Assembly: GCA_964412375.1 (NCBI GenBank)
Contig: CAYPOD010000009.1
Coordinates: 34,946-98,945, forward strand
Reading direction: 5' to 3'
DNA: 64,000 bases
DNA from: CADEDV01 sp964412375
Lineage (GTDB): Bacteria > Bacteroidota > Bacteroidia > Chitinophagales > Chitinophagaceae
A model generated the notes under the pieces. It had not been told where the DNA came from. It did no database searches and saw nothing but the letters and a program-made list of their open reading frames with translations. Position numbers and translations under genes: made by a program. Positions within the stretch are counted from its first letter, which is position 1, and every line of letters starts with the position of its first letter. Shown here piece after piece: positions 16,853 through 25,377 of this stretch.

Positions 16853-17971
16853 TTATTTTTTATCCAACAATTCTTTTACTTTCTTTTTCAATAATTTTTT
16901 GTCTGGCAGGTATAGCTGGTATTTTGAAACGAAAATTTTATTTGTTATACCCCTGATAGCATATTCCACAGTTACATCATCTTTGTGTTTTGATAGTATG
17001 ATGCCAATAGGTTGATTGTCGCCCTCTACATTTTGTTCGGTCTCAAAATAGTTTAGGTAAAGATTCATTTGTCCGATGTCGCTATGCTCTACAGATTTTA
17101 TTTTAAGGTCAATCAATACGAAACATTTTAAAATCCGGTGATAAAAGACAAGGTCAACCCGGTAATGCTTGTTGTTAAGTGTTATGCGAAATTGTCTGGC
17201 GATAAAAGCAAAGCCCTTGCCTAATTCAAGAATGAACTTTTGGAGATTGTCAATGATTTTTTGTTCCAGGTGTTTTTCTGAATAGCTGTAATGTTCGGGA
17301 ATGTTCAGGAACTCCAGTACATAAGGGTCTTTGGCAATATCGGTATCGTTTTCAATAATCTGTCCTTTGCCGGCGAGCTTCATTACACTCTTTGTGTTTT
17401 TGCTTAATGCAATGCGTTCAAATAAAGCAGTGTCCATTTGCCGGCGAAGTTCTCTTACGGACCAGCCTTCATGTATTGCGGTTTGCTGATAAAAGCTGAT
17501 TTCCATTTCATCAGTACATTTCAACAACTCGTAGTAATGCGACCAGCTTAATTGGTCTGACACTGTCAGTCCAATTGCCTTTGGAACTTTCTTGCTTTTT
17601 TGGTGTGACACTGTCACACCAGATTTGCCAGTCGTATGGTAAATCTTAAACCGCAAAAAGAATAAACGCATATAAGTAAGCTGACTGCGGCTGAATCCTT
17701 TTCCCAAATCTCTTGTCAGCTCTTTTGAAATGTCAAGCAGCATATTCCTTACGGAAGTTTCATCGTATTGTTCGGAATGCTCTTTGTCTACAATCAATCT
17801 GCCTACATTCCAGTATGTAAGCAAAAGTTCGGTATTGATGTTCCTGATAGCATTATACCTTGCCTGTTCAACCAGTTGTCTGATTTCTTTCAGCAGGTCA
17901 TTGTATTTATTTTTGGATACTTTCACAGTTGGCAAATATAACCTCAAACGTTGAGATAAGGCTGGTTGCAA
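16853..17971 (-). CDS. YhcG-type PDDEXK nuclease (DUF1016 family)
   Basis: 372 residues. The N-terminal DUF1016 domain (about 18-175) includes EQARYNAIRNINTELLLTYW and WSHYYELLKCTDEMEI. The C-terminal PDDEXK-type domain (about 225-365) shows FAFIARQFRITL, HYRVDLVFYHR (Asp of the core) and CFVLIDLKIK (the D...xK pair). Family members occur in restriction-modification and other defence loci. The first Met at 17971 is used; a start at the internal GTG (VKVSKNKYND) is also possible. Neighbours are a broken AlbA_2-like gene and an HNH endonuclease, and local base composition is AT-richer than the flanks. A defence-related accessory islet is likely; no methylase is present. Confidence 0.85.
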   Translation of the reverse strand: MQPALSQRLRLYLPTVKVSKNKYNDLLKEIRQLVEQARYNAIRNINTELLLTYWNVGRLIVDKEHSEQYDETSVRNMLLDISKELTRDLGKGFSRSQLTYMRLFFLRFKIYHTTGKSGVTVSHQKSKKVPKAIGLTVSDQLSWSHYYELLKCTDEMEISFYQQTAIHEGWSVRELRRQMDTALFERIALSKNTKSVMKLAGKGQIIENDTDIAKDPYVLEFLNIPEHYSYSEKHLEQKIIDNLQKFILELGKGFAFIARQFRITLNNKHYRVDLVFYHRILKCFVLIDLKIKSVEHSDIGQMNLYLNYFETEQNVEGDNQPIGIILSKHKDDVTVEYAIRGITNKIFVSKYQLYLPDKKLLKKKVKELLDKK

Positions 17972-17989
17972 TGTTAGCTTTTTATATGC

Positions 17990-18280
17990 TCAATATTTCC
18001 CATCCTGATAAATCATTGTCGTACTTATATGGGACACCTGTGTATGTATAGAATGAACTTGACTTAGGAATGATGATGCTCTTTGCTCAATTACATCATC
18101 CCATGTTTTGCCTGATTTCTTTAAAAGAAATTCATTGAGTGTTGCTCCTGTTAATTCCTGCTTGGTGCTACCGCTACGATAGTAATACCTGCCTCTTAAT
18201 GAAATTGGAACAGAATAAGGTGGGGTAATGATTTCAATAAAATGTTTTCCGGCTTCTTCATGAAGATTTACTTCCGGCAA
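17990..18280 (-). pseudogene. Fragment of an AlbA_2 / Schlafen-like putative DNA-binding protein
   Basis: 96 codons, starting at MPEVNLHEEAG. The segment PYSVPISLRGRYYYRSGSTK followed by ELTGATLNEFLLKKSGKTWD is typical of the second half of the AlbA_2 domain of COG2865-type regulators, which are normally 400-500 residues. Both the domain's beginning and the rest of the protein are missing, and after about residue 64 the sequence no longer resembles the family. I read this as a remnant trapped between the YhcG-type and HNH genes. A genuine small protein cannot be excluded, as the frame is intact. Confidence 0.6.
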
Positions 18281-18310
18281 TTATTCAATCAAATTGAAAC
18301 AATTATTTCT

Positions 18311-19252
18311 TTAGCCTTTATAAATATTTTTATTATGCCATTCTATAAAACTGCTTCCCGGTTTGTCTTGTATCCGGTTAGGCAAGTTGAATAGATTACC
18401 ACCATGAAACTTATAATATTCTTTTCCATTTTCATACTCTTCTTTGATTCGTTTACTTATTTCCACTTTTAAATCGGAAGTGACTGTTAGGTAACCTGTA
18501 TCAAAAAGTTTATGCAAATCAGAACGAAGTAATAATGCATTTGAAATAACGTGTGACCCTGATTGCGCATAAGGCTTAATGTGCGCTGCTTCTAAAACTG
18601 GCAAAGTCCTTTCTCCTGAAATCGCACATTTTCTATTGTAAGCATCAGTGACCAAAACCCTAAAAGCACCTTGGCCTAATCTAACTTTGGTTAATACTGA
18701 TTTGCCATACATTGGCGATTCACTATCTTCCAATATTAACTGACTTTTTTCTTCATCTGCAACTTGATACAAATACTTTTGAAGTAAACTTTCTATTTTA
18801 ATCCAGAGTTCTTTGCCAATTACTGACCCTGTTGAGTAAGACTTTCCTTGAACAATACTCTTTCCCCAATCGTCAGGAGTGGGAATCCAATCTTCCTTTT
18901 TAAAAAAGATAGGATTGGTTAAAACAATACACCCTATTTGTGGATTTGGATCAGACTGGTCTCGTCTTAGTGGCATAATCATATTTTGTAACTCTTGCAA
19001 CGAGTTACACCCATTGCCTTTCTCAAATACATCCCATGCCATAGAAATAGGTAAGAAGGTATGACTCGAAAAGAAACCAATCCCTCCTATGGCATTTATA
19101 GGAAATTTTAATTTGAAAAGAAACGGAGCACCAGCTGGGAGTAGTTTAAAATTAGTATTACCACCAGGTTGCCAGAAATTTACATCTTCACGATTTTGTC
19201 GGGCCAGAAAGCTATACCAGTTATTATCTGTAACGCCTAAGTAAAATTTCAT
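18311..19252 (-). CDS. HNH endonuclease (restriction-type, HNH_2-like)
   Basis: 313 residues from the Met of MKFYLGVTDNNWY. This start fits homologues better than in-frame Mets further upstream. The N-terminal domain, with NFWQPGG and APFLFKLKFP, is shared by many stand-alone HNH restriction-like proteins. The nuclease motif is in the C-terminal third: NRKCAISGERTLPVLEAAHI, then NALLLRSDLHKLFDTGYL. It probably cuts DNA; specificity is unknown. It lies in the same AT-rich islet as the YhcG-type nuclease gene. About 250 bp upstream to the NRAMP-type gene is non-coding and repeat-bearing. Confidence 0.85.
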   Translation of the reverse strand: MKFYLGVTDNNWYSFLARQNREDVNFWQPGGNTNFKLLPAGAPFLFKLKFPINAIGGIGFFSSHTFLPISMAWDVFEKGNGCNSLQELQNMIMPLRRDQSDPNPQIGCIVLTNPIFFKKEDWIPTPDDWGKSIVQGKSYSTGSVIGKELWIKIESLLQKYLYQVADEEKSQLILEDSESPMYGKSVLTKVRLGQGAFRVLVTDAYNRKCAISGERTLPVLEAAHIKPYAQSGSHVISNALLLRSDLHKLFDTGYLTVTSDLKVEISKRIKEEYENGKEYYKFHGGNLFNLPNRIQDKPGSSFIEWHNKNIYKG

Positions 19253-19581
19253 GGTAGCAAAATATAAGAAAGAAAATAAGACGATGAATTGTCTGGTTTC
19301 TAAATTCTGAGCCTCCTCTGATATCATAGAAAAAAGGCAATAGTTCAACTTCATTCCCAAAAAGAATGTTGGCAACACATGATTCTTTATAATACTTTCG
19401 CTTCAAATTGCTTTTGATGTTTGTTCACAAATTAACTAAAAGTGTGTAGAAGCTCGCTTCTTATATAAACTTAGGCGGTCTTAGTGTAGGTTGGTCTTTT
19501 TACAGCTTAGGTCGTCTGTCTCGGCCGCCCAATTATAATTCAGTAACCAATTTAATTGAGGCTAACTCTGTACTTTACGTA

Positions 19582-19630
19582 TTACCCGCCATAACCCTCG
19601 CTGATAGTCAATAATACCCGCCAAACCCTC
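19582..19630. repeat. Imperfect direct repeat at the islet/NRAMP gene junction
   Basis: TTACCCGCCATAACCCTC (19582-19599) and ATACCCGCCAAACCCTC (19614-19630) lie at the junction between the nuclease islet and the oxoprolinase operon. The rest of 19379-19628 holds no convincing gene. Confidence 0.4.
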
Positions 19631-20849
19631 AAAACAATTTCTCCCAACCCTGCTCAACAGCCAGCCAGCCCATCCAGCTCATGGCCAGCACCACGGCCCA
19701 GCCAATACATTGCAGCAGCAAAGAATGTTTGTAGCTATTGACCACCGAAGTTTTTGTGGCGGCTATCAATAGCAAAGCAAGGGCAACAGGTAATATCAGT
19801 CCGTTCACCGCACCGGCCAGCACCAGCAACGTCACCGGGTGGCCCACCGCAACAAAAATGACACAGGAGACAATGATAAAAACACTGGTGACAATCTTTT
19901 CATGCCTGGCAACTGCGGGCACCAGTGTTTTCCAAAACGAAACAGACGTGTAAGAAGCGCCTATTACAGAAGTGATGGCGGCACTCCACAGCACAATGCC
20001 AAAAAATTTATAACCAACTTCTCCTGCGGCAGATTGAAATACCGATGCGGCCGGATTGCCTGCTGCCAGTGTGATGCCTTCCGATACCACTCCCAGCGCA
20101 GCGAGAAATAAAAGAAACCGCATAACCGAAGTAAGAAGAATACCACTGACAGCGCTTCGTGTTACCTGCGGCAAATTTTCTTTTCCTTTTATACCTGCAT
20201 CCAGCAAACGATGGGCGCCGGCAAAAGAAATATACCCGCCAACTGTGCCACCCACCAGTGTCACAATTTTTAAGACATCAATTTTTTCGGGCCACAGCGT
20301 TCTGTACAACGCTTCGCCAACAGGAGGATGCGAAGAGATAGCGATATAGAGCATAAGACCGGCCATCAGCAGCCCCAGTATTTTTACAAAAACATCAATC
20401 AGCTTTCCGGCATCTTTATACCAAAAGATCCCCAGCGCAACCAGGCAACTGATGATGGCGCCATACTCGGCTTTTATTCCCAGCAGCACATTCAGACCAA
20501 GCCCCGTTCCTGCTGTGTTGCCGATATTGAATACCAGTCCGCCAAAAGCAATAAGTGCAGCGAGAAAAAAACCAAGACCCGGCAACAATTTGTTGGCAAT
20601 ATCCTGTGCCCGCTGTTCACTCACGGTGATGATGCGCCATATATTTAGTTGTGCACCTATATCAAGCAGCACAGAAATAAGAATGACAAAACCAAAACTG
20701 GTGAGCAGCTCCTGGGTGAACAGGCTGGTTTGTGTGAGAAATCCCGGGCCAATAGCCGATGTTGCCATCAGGAAAGCAGCGCCGAGCACAGGGCCTTTCC
20801 AACGCCTCCTTTGGAGGAAATCCTGCTGATTTGAAAAATCTTTATTCAC
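19629..20849 (-). CDS. NRAMP family divalent-metal-type transporter, last gene of the 5-oxoprolinase operon
   Basis: About 406 residues from a GTG codon (VNKDFSNQQDF) that overlaps the pxpA stop by 8 bp; upstream in-frame Mets would lie deep inside pxpA. About 11 hydrophobic helices are seen, with GPGFLTQTSLFTQ in helix 1, where classical NRAMP metal transporters have a DPGN-type motif. That motif is altered here (GPGF instead of DPGN), as in NRAMP-related proteins that do not carry transition metals. With pxpA, pxpB and pxpC upstream, uptake of 5-oxoproline or a related substrate is a reasonable inference, not proof. Confidence 0.75.
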   Translation of the reverse strand: MNKDFSNQQDFLQRRRWKGPVLGAAFLMATSAIGPGFLTQTSLFTQELLTSFGFVILISVLLDIGAQLNIWRIITVSEQRAQDIANKLLPGLGFFLAALIAFGGLVFNIGNTAGTGLGLNVLLGIKAEYGAIISCLVALGIFWYKDAGKLIDVFVKILGLLMAGLMLYIAISSHPPVGEALYRTLWPEKIDVLKIVTLVGGTVGGYISFAGAHRLLDAGIKGKENLPQVTRSAVSGILLTSVMRFLLFLAALGVVSEGITLAAGNPAASVFQSAAGEVGYKFFGIVLWSAAITSVIGASYTSVSFWKTLVPAVARHEKIVTSVFIIVSCVIFVAVGHPVTLLVLAGAVNGLILPVALALLLIAATKTSVVNSYKHSLLLQCIGWAVVLAMSWMGWLAVEQGWEKLF

Positions 20850-21561
20850 CTGAAAGTTGTAAAGCCTCGTGTAATAACCGGGCAAATGCAACAGCCTGTT
20901 TGCTGTCGCTGTGTATGCAAATCGTTTCGGCAACGATGGGAATGGTTTTACCGTTCACGGATGTTACGCTGCCGTCTTTTATCATTTGCATCACCTGCCG
21001 AAGCATTGTATCGCCGTCTTCAATCAGTGCACCGGGCTGTGACCGCGGGGTGAGGGAACCATCATCCTGGTAACTGCGGTCAGCAAAGACCTCGCTGAAT
21101 GTTTTCAACCCCATCTTCTTTGCTTCTTCAATGGAAAGGCTTCTGCTTAACCCGTAAAGAACAAGATGGCTGTTATAATCTTTTACTGCCGCAGCAATTG
21201 CTTTGGCAATGCCCGCATCTTTTGCCGACATATTGTATAAGGCGCCGTGAGGCTTTACATGATGCAGCGTAGCTTCAAATGAAAGCATGATCTCTTCCAT
21301 CAGGATCAGCTGCTGTTGCACCAGTTCGTAAATATCTTCAGCATCCAGCTTCATTTCTGCTCTTCCAAAATTTGCTTTGTCCAAAAAGGAAACATGGGCG
21401 CCGATGCGGACATGATGTTTCAGTGCCAGCTCTACCGTTTGCCACATTGTTTTTGCATCACCAGCATGATAGCCGCAGGCAATGCTGGCTGAACTGATAA
21501 AAGGCATAAGGGCTTCATCGTTTCCGATGCCTTCTCCCATATCGCAGTTAAGATCTGTCAC
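20842..21561 (-). CDS. pxpA: 5-oxoprolinase subunit A (LamB/YcsF family)
   Basis: 239 residues, the normal family length. The start MTDLNCDMGEG with the metal-site region, IACGYHAGDA, HHVRIGAHVSFLD and VKPHGALYN are diagnostic of the LamB/YcsF TIM-barrel-like fold, as is FADRSYQDDGSLTPRSQPGA. With PxpB and PxpC it forms the prokaryotic ATP-dependent 5-oxoprolinase, which opens pyroglutamate to glutamate in the cytoplasm. The start overlaps the pxpC stop by 4 bp and the stop overlaps the transporter gene, so expression is coupled. Confidence 0.93.
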   Translation of the reverse strand: MTDLNCDMGEGIGNDEALMPFISSASIACGYHAGDAKTMWQTVELALKHHVRIGAHVSFLDKANFGRAEMKLDAEDIYELVQQQLILMEEIMLSFEATLHHVKPHGALYNMSAKDAGIAKAIAAAVKDYNSHLVLYGLSRSLSIEEAKKMGLKTFSEVFADRSYQDDGSLTPRSQPGALIEDGDTMLRQVMQMIKDGSVTSVNGKTIPIVAETICIHSDSKQAVAFARLLHEALQLSGE

Positions 21562-22544
21562 AGGGAAGAAAATAGATTTTCAAGTTTGAATTTACAGGCA
21601 TTTTGCTGTTGCAGCAAATGTTGTTGTTGTTTTATCAGCAACTGCTCTGCATGGTCAACAGCAGTGAATTGAAAACGAAGCGGGTCACCGGGTTTCAGTT
21701 GCGCCAGCTTTGAGTGATGGGCTGTTATCACATGCGCCACTTTGGGATAGCCCCCTGCGGTCTGGTGATCGGCCATCAGGATGATAAGCTGACCATTGGG
21801 CAGCAATTGAATGGTTCCAAAACTGACAGCCGAAGAAACCAGGTTGCCATCACCGGCAGATAAAGTGGCGCCTTCGAGCAAATAACCCATACGGTCTGAG
21901 CGGGGTGATATAAAAAATGGCTGTTGCTGAAACAAAGCCTGTGCATTGCTGTCCAGCATATCCCATTCGCTGCCGGGCAGCAACATGATCTCTGCAGCAG
22001 GATCATTATTCAATGGCGGGGCATTCCACGGCAGCACAACAAACTCTTTACCTGCCAGCACCGTTTTCACATCCGGCAATTCGTTTATATTGATCTCATC
22101 ATCTTTTTGCAACGCCCTGCCCTGAAAACCTCCGCAGGCTGCTTTCAGGTTGGTGCTGTAGCTGCCCAGCCAGGGTTCAATATTCAGTCCTCCCATCACA
22201 GCCATATAGGCCCGGCTTCCTGTTCTTATTTTCAAAAACTGGAGAATGCTGAATTTACTCAGCAGGATGGGTTGATACATCGGTATCTCTTCACCATTCA
22301 CCGCTGCTGTGAAATCAGCACCGCTGACAGCGATCAGCGCCGGTTGTTCAAAGAAAAATGAAGAAGCGGGAAAATGAATTTCGATCACAGCATCGTTTAG
22401 TTCGTTTCCCACCAGCATATTTGCAGTTTGTGCTGCCAGCTTATCCATGGCGCCGCCGGGATTGATACCGAGATGCTGATAATGGTATCGCCCCGTGTCT
22501 TGTATGCTGTCCTGTATACCTGCTTTAATAATTCTCAAATTCAT
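21558..22544 (-). CDS. pxpC: 5-oxoprolinase subunit C (biotin-dependent carboxyltransferase-like)
   Basis: 328 residues from the Met of MNLRIIKAGIQDSIQDTGR, the standard family start. GINPGGAMD and the late QLIILMADHQTAGGYPKVAH belong to the KipA/allophanate hydrolase subunit 2 domain. It partners PxpB (KipI-like) to form the catalytic unit with PxpA. A Gln/Asn-rich C-terminal tail (about 300-328) is present. The start lies 20 bp inside the pxpB coding region. An alternative Met 24 codons upstream is less likely because it would overlap pxpB further. Confidence 0.9.
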   Translation of the reverse strand: MNLRIIKAGIQDSIQDTGRYHYQHLGINPGGAMDKLAAQTANMLVGNELNDAVIEIHFPASSFFFEQPALIAVSGADFTAAVNGEEIPMYQPILLSKFSILQFLKIRTGSRAYMAVMGGLNIEPWLGSYSTNLKAACGGFQGRALQKDDEININELPDVKTVLAGKEFVVLPWNAPPLNNDPAAEIMLLPGSEWDMLDSNAQALFQQQPFFISPRSDRMGYLLEGATLSAGDGNLVSSAVSFGTIQLLPNGQLIILMADHQTAGGYPKVAHVITAHHSKLAQLKPGDPLRFQFTAVDHAEQLLIKQQQHLLQQQNACKFKLENLFSSL

Positions 22545-23256
22545 GTTTGCTGATTGCAAAAAACCGGACAGCATCGCCTGCCTGTAATAAGCAGGGTTCT
22601 GCTTTGGCCGGATCAAATAGTTTTATCGGCGTTTGCCCGATCACCTGCCATCCTCCAGGAGTATCCATCGGGTATATACCGGTTTGTTTCCCGGTAATGC
22701 CTACACTGCCGGCTTTCACCATAACAGGATGATCTTTCCGGGGAACCGCAATGGCATCATCCACCTGTCCCATATAGGCGAAACCCGGTAAGAAACCCAT
22801 CATAAACACCCGGTAAGTTTTACTTGTATGAATATGTACCAATTCTTCCATGCTGATATTCCTGTTAGCCGCCACGGTATCTATATCTGCTGCAAATTCT
22901 TTTTCATAACAAACAGGAATTTCAAACAGGCGGCTTTGCCCGGTATATGCAGGGATGTTTTCCTGCAGCAGTTGCTGCAGTTTTGTTTTCACCCAATCTG
23001 CAACAGGGCCGGCGGGTTTAAATTTTTGCTGAATGATCCATACATCATAATAAACCGTCAGTGAGCTATAGGCCGGAACGATTTCCTGTATTCCTTCAAA
23101 AATATTTTTTTGCAAATGCTGCCGGCATGCCATCACCCGGTCATTCAATTGCTCATTCACCTGGTTGCCAAACTCAACGGTCAATGCGGTATCACCCAAA
23201 GAATAAATACGATATGTGTGCTGCTGGATCAACTGATGATGGTTTGAAGATAGCAA
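22525..23256 (-). CDS. pxpB: 5-oxoprolinase subunit B (KipI / allophanate hydrolase subunit 1 domain)
   Basis: About 243 residues if it begins at the TTG at 23256. The only upstream ATG in frame (23334) lies inside the divergent radical SAM gene, which makes it improbable. Family motifs are YSLGDTALTVEFG, SSLTVYYD, FMMGFLPGFAYMG and PRKDHPVMVKAGSVGITGKQ with TPGGWQVIGQTP. It is the first gene of the pxpB-pxpC-pxpA-transporter operon, and its 5' region is shared with the divergent radical SAM gene. The start codon is the main uncertainty; the identity is secure. Confidence 0.88.
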   Translation of the reverse strand: MLSSNHHQLIQQHTYRIYSLGDTALTVEFGNQVNEQLNDRVMACRQHLQKNIFEGIQEIVPAYSSLTVYYDVWIIQQKFKPAGPVADWVKTKLQQLLQENIPAYTGQSRLFEIPVCYEKEFAADIDTVAANRNISMEELVHIHTSKTYRVFMMGFLPGFAYMGQVDDAIAVPRKDHPVMVKAGSVGITGKQTGIYPMDTPGGWQVIGQTPIKLFDPAKAEPCLLQAGDAVRFFAISKHEFENY

Positions 23257-23272
23257 CTTAACTTTACTCCCG

Positions 23273-24301
23273 ATGCCGAAGCTGAATAAAAACGATACAC
23301 TAAACCTGCTTTCCAAGTTAACTTTCCGCCGCACCTGGAACGGTATAAAAGTGCTGAGCAGCTATTATATCAGCAAATGGACAAAGAAACCCATTCAGTG
23401 GGGTTATCCTGTTTCTGTTTCATTTGAACCCACCACTTCCTGCAACCTGCGCTGCCCGGAATGTCCCAGCGGGCTGAGAGCATTTACAAGACCTACGGGA
23501 ATGCTGCAAAAAGATTTTTTTGGAGAGACGATAGACCAGTTGCACAAAGAACTGCTCTATCTTGTTTTTTATTTCCAGGGAGAACCTTATCTCAATCCTG
23601 ATTTCCTGGATATGGTGAAATATGCTTCGCAAAAAAAAATTTATACGGCCACTTCCACCAATGCACACTACCTGAATGATACCAATGCCAGACGAACCAT
23701 TGAAAGCGGGTTAGACAGGCTGATCATTTCTATTGACGGCACCACGCAGGATGTGTACCAGCAATACCGTGTGGGCGGACGCCTGGACAAAGTGATCGAA
23801 GGAGCAAAGAATATTGTGAAGTGGAAAAAGGAATTAAAGAGCAAAAAGCCTTTTGTGGTCTTCCAGTTCCTGGTGGTGAAACCCAACGAACACCAGGTGG
23901 AAGAAGTAAAACAACTGGCAAAAGAGATTGGCGTCGATGATGTGTGGTTCAAAACCGCACAGGTGTATGATTTTGAAAACGACCCGAACAACTTAATTCC
24001 TACGGTTGATAAATTCAGCCGCTACCGCAAAACTGAGAAGGGTTATGCCTTCAAAGGCAAATTAGCCAATCATTGCTGGCGGCTCTGGCATGATCCCGTC
24101 ATCACCTGGGACGGGCTGGTGGCGCCCTGTTGTTTTGACAAAGATGCGCAGCACCGGCTCGGCGACCTGAAACAAAAATCTTTTAAAGAGATCTGGAAAA
24201 ACGGTGAGTACACAAAATTCCGGACACAAATTCTAAAAGGAAGAAAGAACATTGACATCTGCGCCAATTGTTCCGAAGGAACCAAAGTGTGGGAGAGCTG
24301 A
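23273..24301 (+). CDS. Radical SAM/SPASM domain protein
   Basis: 342 residues. The [4Fe-4S]-SAM motif is CNLRCPEC (Cys57, Cys61, Cys64), preceded by the strand VSFEPTTS. Downstream landmarks are YFQGEPYLN and ISIDGTTQDVYQQYR. The C-terminal SPASM-type cluster region contains Cys in NHCWRLW, APCCFD and DICANC (about 265-335), for auxiliary Fe-S clusters. SPASM enzymes modify peptides or other molecules, but no precursor peptide is evident nearby, so the substrate is unknown. It is divergent from pxpB with only about 16 bp between the proposed starts. Confidence 0.88.
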   Translation: MPKLNKNDTLNLLSKLTFRRTWNGIKVLSSYYISKWTKKPIQWGYPVSVSFEPTTSCNLRCPECPSGLRAFTRPTGMLQKDFFGETIDQLHKELLYLVFYFQGEPYLNPDFLDMVKYASQKKIYTATSTNAHYLNDTNARRTIESGLDRLIISIDGTTQDVYQQYRVGGRLDKVIEGAKNIVKWKKELKSKKPFVVFQFLVVKPNEHQVEEVKQLAKEIGVDDVWFKTAQVYDFENDPNNLIPTVDKFSRYRKTEKGYAFKGKLANHCWRLWHDPVITWDGLVAPCCFDKDAQHRLGDLKQKSFKEIWKNGEYTKFRTQILKGRKNIDICANCSEGTKVWES

Positions 24302-24337
24302 ACCGGCAGAGATGAGGCTTTCTCAAAAATATGTTCA

Positions 24338-24433
24338 ACACGGAGATACAGAGAAAAAGAGTTGCACAGAGATGTAATGCTCAAAGAAACTTTTTCTCTG
24401 TGTAACTCAGTCACCTCATAATCTCTATGTTTT
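24338..24433. repeat. Inverted-repeat element after the radical SAM gene
   Basis: ACAGAGAAAAAG (24348-24359) is perfectly complementary to CTTTTTCTCTGT (24390-24401), nested in longer imperfect arms with CACGGAGA and TCTCTATG. It resembles the dispersed 'acagagaaaca' palindromic repeats common in Bacteroidota intergenic regions and could also act as a terminator. Confidence 0.55.
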
Positions 24434-24455
24434 TTGGTTTTAAGAGAATCTCTTA

Positions 24456-25046
24456 TCACTCTTTTATCTCACCTCTTTCATCATCCTCTCTTTCTCTTTC
24501 ATAGACCATCACTTTCACCTTCCATTCCAGCAATTCATACTCCATGCCCAGTTCCACTTTCAATTTTTTCAGGGTAGTGCTGCCATTGTCAACGGAGAAA
24601 ATGATACTGGTGAATTTTTTTTCTTCTGCCGGGCTTTCATACGGGGCTTTCAAACGCAGGTAAACCCCTTCTTCCATTTTGGCAGACAGGTTGTTCAACT
24701 GGTTATACACCGACTTGAATTTCTTTTTGGCTTCTTCAAAATCTTCGGTGGTCAGCAGCAACGCCTGCCAGCTTACTATAGCATGTTTGTTGGCCGAGCT
24801 GTAGTGTGTGATGCGGGCATCTTCAGCGCCGGTCACTTTGAAGTTGCAGGCATAATCAACTGACTGCGGATTTTGCACCAGTTTTTCACCGCGAAGATTG
24901 TTGAACTGGTTGGGATAATCGCCGATCACTTTTTTGATATCAGCACCAATACCATTGGCAACCGGAAGTTTAAACTGGGCAAGACAGCTTGAAACAATGA
25001 ACAGGGAAATCGTAATAAGCGTAAGTGTTTTTACGGCTTTTTTCAT
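24456..25046 (-). CDS. Secreted protein of unknown function
   Basis: 196 residues with a clear signal peptide (MKKAVKTLTLITISLFIVSS followed by CLAQ, so it could also be lipidated at the Cys). The mature part is mixed alpha/beta with no recognised motif and a very charged C-terminal tail (YEREREDDERGE). I do not recognise the family. It lies alone between the radical SAM gene (convergent) and a small plus-strand ORF (divergent). Confidence 0.7.
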   Translation of the reverse strand: MKKAVKTLTLITISLFIVSSCLAQFKLPVANGIGADIKKVIGDYPNQFNNLRGEKLVQNPQSVDYACNFKVTGAEDARITHYSSANKHAIVSWQALLLTTEDFEEAKKKFKSVYNQLNNLSAKMEEGVYLRLKAPYESPAEEKKFTSIIFSVDNGSTTLKKLKVELGMEYELLEWKVKVMVYEREREDDERGEIKE

Positions 25047-25154
25047 GAGTTTGGATTTAACGGGTTAGTAACAAGCGGCAATATTATTAAATTGTAGTTT
25101 TATTTCATACTTTTTATGCACCAATTTCGTTAACCCTATATTAAATGGAGGACT

Positions 25155-25313
25155 ATGAAAAACAAAAACATCGCCTATGCCCGTGAGGAGGCAAAAATTT
25201 ACCAGCGTTATTACCGGCCTTCCCTGAATGTATTCAATTTGCTGCGATCTGTTATCGGCATTTTTATTTCCGGCTCATCGCCGGCAACAGGATCCTATGC
25301 AAGAAGGAGATAA
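25155..25313 (+). CDS. Small ORF, 52 residues, unknown function
   Basis: ATG at 25155 with GGAGG just upstream (25147-25151); such a sequence is rare in this window. The encoded peptide begins MKNKNIAYAREEAKIYQRYY, has a hydrophobic stretch VFNLLRSVIGIFIS (about 26-39) and ends in a basic SYARRR. A strong terminator lies 35 bp downstream and no other plus-strand gene precedes it, so the segment looks like a complete transcription unit. It could be a membrane-associated small protein. Coding potential should be treated as probable, not certain. Confidence 0.55.
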   Translation: MKNKNIAYAREEAKIYQRYYRPSLNVFNLLRSVIGIFISGSSPATGSYARRR

Positions 25314-25347
25314 GGAACCGGCTTACTAACCCACTAACCATACAATC

Positions 25348-25377
25348 AAATCCCGGCATGATGCCGGGATTTTTTTA
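25348..25377 (+). terminator. Rho-independent terminator of the small ORF
   Basis: AAATCCCGGCAT (25348-25359) pairs with ATGCCGGGATTT (25361-25372), followed by more T. It may also serve weakly in the other direction for the outer-membrane protein gene ending at 25378. Confidence 0.9.

Noticed and set aside
23257..23334. Longer pxpB starting at the ATG at 23334
   Set aside because: It would run inside the divergent radical SAM gene and adds residues with no family similarity; a TTG start at 23256 fits homologues.
24338..24433. CRISPR-like repeat array
   Set aside because: The element is one palindrome, with no regular spacers, and no cas genes are in the window.
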